In this document: one piece after another, positions 42,361 through 48,439 of the stretch | How the letters are laid out: each line of letters begins with the position of its first letter | Position numbering within the stretch: the first letter of the stretch is position 1 | Assembly: GCA_004557185.1 (NCBI GenBank) | Contig: SFEP01000007.1 | Span: 1 to 53,409 of the forward strand | Source of the DNA: Bacteroidales bacterium | GTDB taxonomy: Bacteria; Bacteroidota; Bacteroidia; Bacteroidales; Bacteroidaceae | Direction: 5' to 3' | Length of the DNA stretch: 53,409 bases | Translations under genes and position numbers: made by a program | Notes under the pieces: model-generated | The model's input: only the letters and a program-made list of their open reading frames with translations | Databases searched by the model: none | What the model was told of the DNA's origin: nothing

Positions 42361-42807
42361 CTACGTCGCGGGGCCCGCCAGCAGTTGCGCCAGCTTCTCG
42401 CCCAGCTGTTCGTCGGTCAAGCACTGTGCACGCATGGTTTCCTCGTCCCACACCTCGATGCGGTCGTCGGCCCCCACAAAGCACACGCTCTTGCCTATGT
42501 GGCACAGCTCCTGCATGCGGCGCGACAGGAGGAAGCGCCCGCTGGCATCGAGCGTAAGAGGCTCCACATCGCTCAGAAAGCGGCGATAGACCATGGCCTG
42601 CACGGGGTCCCAGCGGTTGAGTCGGGCTCTGAGTGCAGCCACCTCGGCCTGCCATGTGGCGGCGGGATAGATGACGAGGCAGGGCTGGTAGATGTCGCGG
42701 CGCAGCATGAGTCCGGCCTCGGCATCCGCCAGGCGGCGCCGAAACTCCGACGGCAAGAACACACGGCCCTTGGCGTCCAAACGTGCTGTGATAGTGCCTG
42801 TAAACAT
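42361..42807 (-). CDS. mraZ: Transcriptional regulator MraZ
   Basis: MraZ is an AbrB-like DNA-binding protein that forms rings and represses the dcw promoter. The 148-aa product has two MraZ repeats: FTGTITARLDAKGRVFLPSEFRRRL and VEPLTLDASGRFLLSRRMQELCHIGK, each with the DxKGR/DASGR turn. The frame extends to 42873, but MFTGTITARL at 42807 is the normal start. Two TGGGG repeats lie just upstream (see operator). Confidence 0.95.
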   Translation of the reverse strand: MFTGTITARLDAKGRVFLPSEFRRRLADAEAGLMLRRDIYQPCLVIYPAATWQAEVAALRARLNRWDPVQAMVYRRFLSDVEPLTLDASGRFLLSRRMQELCHIGKSVCFVGADDRIEVWDEETMRAQCLTDEQLGEKLAQLLAGPAT

Positions 42808-42828
42808 CGTTCTGTCCCAAAGAATTTC

Positions 42829-42836
42829 CAAAAGTA
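42829..42836 (-). promoter_or_regulatory. -7 box of the dcw promoter (mraZ)
   Basis: The minus strand reads TACTTTTG, 21 bases before the mraZ ATG. The -33 position lacks a TTG and is instead occupied by the putative MraZ sites. Confidence 0.65.
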
Positions 42837-42845
42837 CGTATTTAT

Positions 42846-42862
42846 CCCCACATTTCCCCACA
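42846..42862 (-). promoter_or_regulatory. mraZ: Putative MraZ operator: two TGGGG repeats 10 bp apart
   Basis: On the minus strand the sequence GTGGGGAAATGTGGGG has TGGGG twice with a 10-bp period. E. coli MraZ binds TGGGN repeats separated by 5 bases, the same period. The repeats lie directly upstream of the -7 box, where bound MraZ would block RNA polymerase. Confidence 0.65.
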
Positions 42863-43059
42863 TTGCACTTCATCTTTTTGCAGAAAAATCCGAATACCCC
42901 TTATTTTGTCATCTCTACCCCTTGAAAACCTGCTTGTTAAGCGCCTCGCTCTCAGGTGGGGCTTGGTGGGGCGAAAAACGCGTACCGCCCTTCCTCGCCG
43001 CGCGGCAGCGCCCCTTTTCCCTTGTTCGGCACACCAGCGCCGCCACCTCGCTCAAGCGG

Positions 43060-43131
43060 GCCGCCGTGGAAGAAACTTACCCCGCCGTGGAAGAAAGTGA
43101 CCCCGCCGTGGTAACTTTCTTCCACGGCATC
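43060..43131 (-). repeat. 72-bp CCGTGG-family intergenic element, copy 4
   Basis: On the minus strand it opens GATGCCGTGGAAGAAAGT and has CCACGG at positions 21, 42 and 63. It is nearly identical to the copy at 32211, in opposite orientation. Confidence 0.92.
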
Positions 43132-43184
43132 CTTTTTTCCCGGCCCGCGCCCCGCTTTCACGGCTCGCCGCCCCGCAAAAAATA

Positions 43185-43256
43185 GATGCTACGTAAAAAA
43201 TTTTACGAACGACGTGATTTTTTTTACGTTCGACGTAAAATTTTTTACGTAGCAAC
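43185..43256. repeat. 72-bp TACGT-family intergenic element, copy 3
   Basis: It opens GATGCTACGTAAAAAA and ends ACGTAGCAAC (one change from GCATC). Its reverse complement differs from the copy at 32085 at two positions. ACG is again phased by 21. Confidence 0.92.
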
Positions 43257-43324
43257 TATTTGGGGCTATCTACAGCCCCGTCTGTGCGGCAGGCTTTGGG
43301 CTGTGACAGGACGGGGCGGTGGTA

Positions 43325-44281
43325 TTAGTGTATGAGTTTTTCGCGGAGCTTGGAGAGCATGTCGACGGTCATGGCGTCGAGGTCGTACTCTGCTTTCCAG
43401 TCCCACTCCTGCTGTGCGCAGTAGTCATCGAGACTATTGGGCCAGGAGTCGGCGTTGGCCTGCTTGAGGGGGTCAACTTCATAGTCCATTTCAAACTCGG
43501 GCTTGTACTTGCGTATGGCGGCCAGCACGCCCTCGGGGTCGAAGCTCATGGCGGCAATGTTGAAGGCGTTGCGGTGGATGAGGCGATAGGGGTCGGCCTC
43601 CATCAGTTCCACGCAGGCTCGCAAGGCATCGGGCATATACATCATGTCCATATAGGTGCCCTTGCTGATGGGGCATATAAACTTTTCGCCACGCACGGCG
43701 CTGTAGTAGATGTCGCAGGCGTAGTCGGTGGTGCCGCCGCCCGGAGGGGTGACGTAGGAGATGAGTCCGGGGAAACGCACGGAACGTGTGTCGACGCCGT
43801 ACTTGCGGTAATAGTAGTCAGAGAGGAGTTCGGTGGTCACCTTCGACACGCCGTAGATGGTGCGGGGGCGCTGTATGGTGTCCTGTGGCACGTGGTTGGG
43901 GGGCGTTTCGGGTCCGAATGATCCGATGGAGCTTGGGGTGAAGACGGCGATGTTGTGTTCGCGGGCCACTTCGAGCACGTTCCAGAGTCCGTCGATGCCA
44001 ATCTTCCACGCCAACTGCGGACGTCCCTCAGCCACTACGCTGAGCAGCGCTGCGAGGTTGTAGATGGTGTCTACACGGTGCTTGAGCGCCACGGTGGCTA
44101 TTTGCTCGGGGTTGGTTACGTCGCATATTTCATACGGGCCGCTTGCTTTCAAGTCGCCTTGTGGTTTGGCACTGGGAATGTAGCCGCACACCACATGGTC
44201 GTTTCCGTAGATGTTGCGCAGTTTCATGGTCAGTTCCGAGCCTATTTGCCCAGTAGCGCCGATGACCAGTATATTTTTCAT
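43325..44281 (-). CDS. tdh: L-threonine 3-dehydrogenase, short-chain (epimerase-like) type
   Basis: The 318-aa product is an NAD-dependent extended SDR: nucleotide loop GATGQIG (8-14), YNLAALLSVVAEGRPQLAW, TPSSIGSFGP (115-124) and the catalytic Tyr143-x-x-x-Lys147 in IYGVSK. PPGGGTTDYACDIYYSAVRGEKF is typical of the epimerase-type threonine dehydrogenases found in animals and Bacteroidetes. The reaction gives 2-amino-3-oxobutyrate. The divergent neighbour kbl encodes the next enzyme, which strongly supports the call over a sugar epimerase. Confidence 0.9.
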   Translation of the reverse strand: MKNILVIGATGQIGSELTMKLRNIYGNDHVVCGYIPSAKPQGDLKASGPYEICDVTNPEQIATVALKHRVDTIYNLAALLSVVAEGRPQLAWKIGIDGLWNVLEVAREHNIAVFTPSSIGSFGPETPPNHVPQDTIQRPRTIYGVSKVTTELLSDYYYRKYGVDTRSVRFPGLISYVTPPGGGTTDYACDIYYSAVRGEKFICPISKGTYMDMMYMPDALRACVELMEADPYRLIHRNAFNIAAMSFDPEGVLAAIRKYKPEFEMDYEVDPLKQANADSWPNSLDDYCAQQEWDWKAEYDLDAMTVDMLSKLREKLIH

Positions 44282-44386
44282 TGGTACGTAAAAAGATATG
44301 TAGGGTTAAAGAATCGTCACACCTCTCATGGGTGGCTTGCAGGGCACTGCTCGGCTGGGAGCGTGCACGAGCCGTGCAAGGTGTTG

Positions 44387-44417
44387 CAAAGGTGCATACT
44401 TTTTTGAGATTTATCAA
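44387..44417 (-). promoter_or_regulatory. Candidate promoter of tdh
   Basis: The minus strand has TTG (44415-44417), 20 bases, then CACCTTTG (44387-44394), one base off the TAnnTTTG pattern at its first position and matching poorly at TA. Confidence 0.4.
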
Positions 44418-44449
44418 GCGCGGCCTTACTTTTTTCCACAAAAAAGCCG

Positions 44450-44457
44450 TTACTTTG
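44450..44457 (+). promoter_or_regulatory. Candidate -7 box of kbl
   Basis: TTACTTTG resembles TAnnTTTG. The -33 region is T-rich without a clear TTTG. The leader to the kbl ATG would be about 105 nt. tdh and kbl promoters would lie within 70 bases of each other. Confidence 0.45.
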
Positions 44458-44567
44458 CAGAGTGTGTGACCGCAGGGAGGCTATCCCCGCAAGCTCCGCC
44501 AGCAAAGTGCGGCGTCGCATGGGGCGCACACGCTCTTTACGATAAACCTCAAATCAACACCCTTATT

Positions 44568-45755
44568 ATGTACGGTAAATTTCAAGCTCACCTCCAAAAG
44601 GAACTGGAGGACATCAAGCAGGCCGGCCTCTACAAGCAGGAGCGCCTGATCGAAGGCCCGCAGCAGGCTGCCATCTCTGTCAAGGGACAGGAAGTGCTCA
44701 ACTTCTGCGCCAACAACTATCTTGGCCTCTCTAACCACCCTAACCTCATCAAGGGTGCCAAGGAAATGATGGATCGCCGCGGCTACGGCATGTCGAGCGT
44801 GCGCTTCATTTGCGGCACGCAGGACATTCACAAGCAACTTGAAGCTGCCATCTCCGACTACTTCCACACCGAAGACACCATTCTCTACGCCGCTTGCTTC
44901 GATGCCAACGGCGGTGTGTTTGAGCCGCTGCTCACCGCCGACGACGCCATCATCAGCGATGCGCTGAACCACGCCTCCATCATCGACGGCGTACGCCTCT
45001 GCAAAGCCAAACGCTACCGCTACGCCAACGCTGACATGGAGGACCTGGAACGCCAGCTGCAGGCTGCGCAGGAACAGCGCTTCCGCATCATCGTGACCGA
45101 CGGCGTGTTCTCGATGGACGGCAACGTGGCACCGATGGACAAGATATGCGACTTGGCTGAGAAATACGACGCGCTCGTCATGGTGGACGAGAGCCACTCC
45201 GCTGGCGTGGTAGGCCCCACGGGACACGGCGTGAGCGAGTTCTTCGGTACCTACGGCCGTGTTGACATCTACACGGGTACGCTCGGCAAGGCTTTCGGCG
45301 GCGCCATGGGCGGCTTTACCACGGGTCGCAAGGAAATCATCGACCTGCTGCGCCAGCGTTCGCGCCCCTATCTGTTTAGCAACTCGGTGGCTCCTGCCAT
45401 TGTGGGCGCTGCGCTCGAAACCTTCAAGCTCCTCAAGGAGAGCAACGCGCTGCACGACAAACTGGTGGAGAACGTGCAGTACTTCCGCGACAAGATGATG
45501 GCTGCCGGCTTCGACATTAAGCCCACGCAGAGTGCCATCTGCGCCGTCATGCTCTACGACGCCAAACTCTCGCAGGTGTATGCCCAGAAGATGCAGGAAG
45601 AGGGTATCTACGTGACGGGCTTCTACTACCCCGTGGTGCCGAAGGACCAGGCCCGCATCCGTGTGCAGATTTCGGCAGGACATGAGCGCGAGCACCTTGA
45701 CAAGTGCATCGCCGCCTTCATCAAGGTGGGCAAGGAGCTCGGCGTGCTGAAATAA
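44568..45755 (+). CDS. kbl: 2-amino-3-ketobutyrate CoA ligase (glycine C-acetyltransferase)
   Basis: Kbl splits 2-amino-3-oxobutyrate with CoA into glycine and acetyl-CoA, completing threonine breakdown begun by Tdh. The 395-aa product is a PLP-dependent alpha-oxoamine synthase: NFCANNYLGLSNHPNL, GYGMSSVRFICGTQDIHKQLE, VMVDESHSAGVVGPTGHG, and the PLP Lys in YTGTLGKAFGGAMGGF. The open frame extends to 44328, but MYGKFQAHLQKELE is the family start. Length is normal. Confidence 0.96.
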   Translation: MYGKFQAHLQKELEDIKQAGLYKQERLIEGPQQAAISVKGQEVLNFCANNYLGLSNHPNLIKGAKEMMDRRGYGMSSVRFICGTQDIHKQLEAAISDYFHTEDTILYAACFDANGGVFEPLLTADDAIISDALNHASIIDGVRLCKAKRYRYANADMEDLERQLQAAQEQRFRIIVTDGVFSMDGNVAPMDKICDLAEKYDALVMVDESHSAGVVGPTGHGVSEFFGTYGRVDIYTGTLGKAFGGAMGGFTTGRKEIIDLLRQRSRPYLFSNSVAPAIVGAALETFKLLKESNALHDKLVENVQYFRDKMMAAGFDIKPTQSAICAVMLYDAKLSQVYAQKMQEEGIYVTGFYYPVVPKDQARIRVQISAGHEREHLDKCIAAFIKVGKELGVLK

Positions 45756-45812
45756 GCGCTCCCTCGCACCCCACCCCATACGCCTGCTGCCACGCAGCAC
45801 GACGTTGACAAC

Positions 45813-45852
45813 TGAGGCTGTGCCGGTCGCATCATGCACCGGTACAGCCTCA
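45813..45852 (+). terminator. Terminator of kbl
   Basis: TGAGGCTGTGCCGGT pairs over 15 bp (one G-T pair) with ACCGGTACAGCCTCA around a 10-base loop. A T run follows 17 bases later. Confidence 0.75.
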
Positions 45853-45973
45853 ACGCATAAGGAGGGAGGTTTTTTTTCATAACAAGGAAAACGGCCAAGA
45901 GGGCGTGGCGGATTTTTCCACGTTATCCTTTTCCGAACATAGCCCGTAGCCGTCAGTACAGGCAGAAAACACG

Positions 45974-46006
45974 CGGCCGCCCGCAGCACGAGGTTGCGGG
46001 CGGCCG
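45974..46006 (-). terminator. Terminator of the RlpA-like gene
   Basis: CGGCCGCCCGCA pairs perfectly over 12 bp with TGCGGGCGGCCG around a 9-base loop, about 75 bases past the stop codon; TTTT follows shortly after on the minus strand. Confidence 0.7.
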
Positions 46007-46080
46007 TTTCGGTCGTATATAGTAGAGTTTTTGTGTTCCGCTACAGGTTGACGCTGTGTGCGTCCTTAGGGAGCGGGGCA

Positions 46081-46680
46081 TCAGTGGCCCTGCTTGGGCA
46101 GCGAAATGTTCTTCGCCGTCATCTTGTCGGTGAGCACGCGGTAGCGGGGCTGCACCTTCTGCGCCATGCGGGCCATGTGCTCCTTGCGTGCTTTCTCGCC
46201 ACGTTCGGTCCATTCGTCCATGGTGTAGAACTTACCCGTGGCGGGGTCGAGATATTTGGCTTGGGGCAGCGCCGTTTCGTGGGCGGCATCGCTCTGTGCC
46301 ATAAGCAGTCTGCTGTCGTTCACATGGCCCACGCGGGTTACCTCAACGGGTACGACGCCTTGCTGCACCATGCCGATTTCACGTGCGGCGGCCATCGAGA
46401 GGTCGACAATGCGACCGGGTCCGAAAGGCCCGCGGTCGGTCACCTTGACCACTACCTCGCGGCCGTTCTTCTGGTTGCGCACCTTAAGCAGCGTGCCAAA
46501 GGGAAGGGTGCGGTGGGCGCAGGTGAGACTGTCTTTGTGATAACGCGAACCGTCGCTCGTGCGGCGGCCGTGAAATTTGTTGCCATAATAGGAGGCCTTG
46601 CCCTTGTTCTGAGCCAAGGCAGTGGTGGTGGTAAGGGAGAGGATGGTTGCTAAGATAAAAATGATTTTCTGAAACTTCAT
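46081..46680 (-). CDS. RlpA-like septal ring protein (double-psi beta-barrel)
   Basis: The 199-aa product has a signal peptide (1-23, ALAQ end) and a double-psi beta-barrel domain (about 26-112): GKASYYGNKFHGRRTSDGSRYHKDSLTCAHRTLPFGTLLKVRN, VKVTDRGPFGPGRIVDLSMAAAREIGM. RlpA proteins cleave denuded glycan strands at the septum. The C-terminal 85 residues are basic and unlike a SPOR domain, so septal targeting through SPOR is absent. Whether it is catalytically active is unknown. The predicted leader is about 240 nt. Confidence 0.87.
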   Translation of the reverse strand: MKFQKIIFILATILSLTTTTALAQNKGKASYYGNKFHGRRTSDGSRYHKDSLTCAHRTLPFGTLLKVRNQKNGREVVVKVTDRGPFGPGRIVDLSMAAAREIGMVQQGVVPVEVTRVGHVNDSRLLMAQSDAAHETALPQAKYLDPATGKFYTMDEWTERGEKARKEHMARMAQKVQPRYRVLTDKMTAKNISLPKQGH

Positions 46681-46927
46681 GTTGTTTGTTTTGCCACGAG
46701 GCCCTGCGGTGTGCCATCTCCTTGCGGGTCATCTCTCACGTGCAGCTTAGCCATGCTGCCTGACCATCGGAGGGGCACTACGCGTATGCTTATATAAATA
46801 TGGTGTGAAACCGTGATACGCGTGGGGTGGATGTGTGTTTTCTGTAGCGGTTCAAGTGTAATCCGCAGGCAAGTGTCAGAGGCGTGCCGCTTGGGGGTGG
46901 CCTCATCCCTCGTGAGGTTTACGGCTG

Positions 46928-46958
46928 CAAAGGTACGACTTTTTTGGCGGCCGTGCAA
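46928..46958 (-). promoter_or_regulatory. Promoter of the RlpA-like gene
   Basis: The minus strand has TTG (46956-46958), a 20-base gap and TACCTTTG (46928-46935). Confidence 0.7.
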
Positions 46959-47304
46959 GCGTTTCTCGCTATGTATCACGATGTTAAGAAATCAAAAGCC
47001 TGTAATCCGCACTTGGCAAAACGGCTACTTGACATGCCGCCACCGTAGGCTTCGGCCGCACCCCCACCCCACCAGAACGTCCCAAAACAGGGGCATTTCG
47101 CGCTGCATTCTCCCCAGTCGCTCTATTTGTAAACAAATGTAAACTTCCCGTCAATTTTCCCTGCTTTCAACGCCAAAATTGCCGTCACGCGCTCCGCATT
47201 TTTCTTGAAAAAAAATTGCTTCCCCCTGCATTTTTAACATACAGGAGTAGGGTAAAACTGCTGAAAATGTGTGGTCAACGGCTGAAGAAGCAGGGCATGC
47301 GGGC

Positions 47305-47533
47305 GAGCGACGGACTGCCGGCGCAAAGCAGGCGAGGCATTAACAATAAGGGGGCGGGCGGGTGAACTTGCGACGGACTACCATCGCAAAGCAGGCGAGG
47401 CATTGACAATAAGGAGGCGGGCGGGTGAACTTGCGACGGACCGCCATCGCAAAGCAGGGGAGGAATTGACAATAAGGGGGCGGGCGGGTGAACTTGCGAC
47501 GGACTGCCGGCGCAAAGCAGGCGAAGCATTGAC
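47305..47533. repeat. 63-bp tandem repeat, about 3.6 copies
   Basis: The landmark CGACGGAC occurs at 47308, 47371, 47434 and 47497, exactly 63 bases apart. The unit contains GGCGGGCGGGTGAACTTG, GCGCAAAGCAGGCGAGGCAT and TGACAATAAGG. Copies differ by a few substitutions, including paired GCCGGC/GCCATC variants. The array lies about 125 bases upstream of a secreted-protein promoter. Confidence 0.92.
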
Positions 47534-47657
47534 TCCACAATCTGCCAGCATCAGCCAAAGCCCCTTTCAGATGCCGGAAGTTGGCTTTGTTGTCACACCA
47601 CCTTGCAGCCTGCACGCCACTGAAAGCAAGCACGGCGTGCGTTGGCCCTGCATGGCG

Positions 47658-47688
47658 TTTGCTAATGGTGAGAAAATTCGTACCTTTG
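47658..47688 (+). promoter_or_regulatory. Promoter of the CHU_C-uvrA unit
   Basis: TTTG (47658-47661), 19 bases, then TACCTTTG (47681-47688), a full consensus. The leader would be about 32 nt. Confidence 0.75.
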
Positions 47689-47725
47689 CGCAGCCCGTGC
47701 CCACTGAGCGGGACGGGTATGAATT

Positions 47726-48439
47726 ATGAATATATTTACCTTTACAAGGGTCAGTGTGGCCTGCCTCGTGATGCTGCTTGCGGCACACACGGCGCGGGCT
47801 CAGCAAGCGTTGCCCTCGGCCAATCCCGCGATGACGTACACCGACGACGACGGCATGACGGTGGAGGAGACGAGCTACGACGGTTCGGCACCCTTCGAGG
47901 CCACCTTCGAGGCTCGGCCGCAGGATGTGGGCGACTACACGCCGCTCTACGAATGGCGCTTCACGCGGCAGGGCGAGAGCAAGCCGTTCCTCGTGCGCTA
48001 CGACGAGGACACGCACTACAAGTTCGTGCAGTCGGGCTCCTTCACCGTGGAGCTGCTTGTGAGCTTCGTGCTGGCAGGCGACACCCTGACGTATGAAATG
48101 GACGAGCCCTTCAGCATCACCATCAGCGAGTCGAAGCTCGAGGTGCCCAACGCCTTTACGCCCAACGGCGACGGCATCAACGACGTGTTCAAGGTGAAGG
48201 ATGGCTACAAGAGCATCGTGTCGTTCAAGGCGCAGGTGTTCAGCCGCTGGGGCAAGAAGCTCTACGAATGGAACGACCCCGCCGGCGGCTGGGACGGCCG
48301 TTCGGGCGGACACGACATGCCCGACGGCGGCTACTACCTGCACATTGAGGCACGCGGGGCCGACGGACGGAAATACCAGATAAAGAAAGTGATTAACCTG
48401 CTTCGAGGCTTTCTTGAAAATGGAGGGACTACGCCATGA
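47726..48439 (+). CDS. Secreted protein with type B (CHU_C) type IX secretion domain
   Basis: The 237-aa product has a signal peptide (1-25, ARAQ end), a PKD-like beta-sandwich (about 45-128; EATFEARPQDVGDYTPLYEWRF, YKFVQSGSFTVELLV), and a C-terminal CHU_C/gliding-motility-type domain (about 135-225; PNAFTPNGDGINDVFKV, FSRWGKKLYEW, GWDGR, DGGYYLHIEA). In Bacteroidetes the type B domain directs export through the type IX secretion system, usually with PorP/SprF-like partners. None is visible here. Its stop overlaps the uvrA start (ATGA). Confidence 0.9.
   Translation: MNIFTFTRVSVACLVMLLAAHTARAQQALPSANPAMTYTDDDGMTVEETSYDGSAPFEATFEARPQDVGDYTPLYEWRFTRQGESKPFLVRYDEDTHYKFVQSGSFTVELLVSFVLAGDTLTYEMDEPFSITISESKLEVPNAFTPNGDGINDVFKVKDGYKSIVSFKAQVFSRWGKKLYEWNDPAGGWDGRSGGHDMPDGGYYLHIEARGADGRKYQIKKVINLLRGFLENGGTTP

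Larger units (their letters stand above)
42863..43324. other. Intergenic region upstream of mraZ with the second composite repeat
   Basis: This gap holds a CCGTGG and a TACGT element forming a block inverted relative to the block at 32085-32282. A short hairpin (GGGGCT/AGCCCC at 43262-43279) lies 3' of tdh and may end that transcript. No gene is seen. Confidence 0.65.
45756..46080. other. Convergent intergenic region between kbl and the RlpA-like gene
   Basis: The 325 bases hold two hairpins, one for each gene, and a T run at 45870-45877. No gene is seen. Confidence 0.6.
46681..47725. other. Large divergent intergenic region (about 1 kb)
   Basis: It holds the rlpA-like promoter (46928-46958), an inverted repeat ATTTGTAAACAAAT (47125-47138) of unknown meaning, a 63-bp tandem repeat (47305-47533) and the promoter of the CHU_C gene (47658-47688). 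Several open frames cross the tandem repeat only because 63 is divisible by three. No gene is supported. Confidence 0.6.

Noticed and set aside
43325..44281. A UDP-sugar epimerase
   Set aside because: The fold is shared, but the divergent kbl neighbour and the PPGGGTTDYACD segment fit threonine dehydrogenase better.
47125..47138. ATTTGTAAACAAAT as a regulator operator
   Set aside because: It is a good inverted repeat, but it is isolated in an AT-rich stretch far from both promoters and matches no operator I can name.
47275..47538. A protein with 21-residue repeats on the minus strand (and a similar frame on the plus strand)
   Set aside because: The open frames follow from a 63-bp DNA repeat being divisible by three; several frames are open at once and there is no promoter or plausible protein signal.
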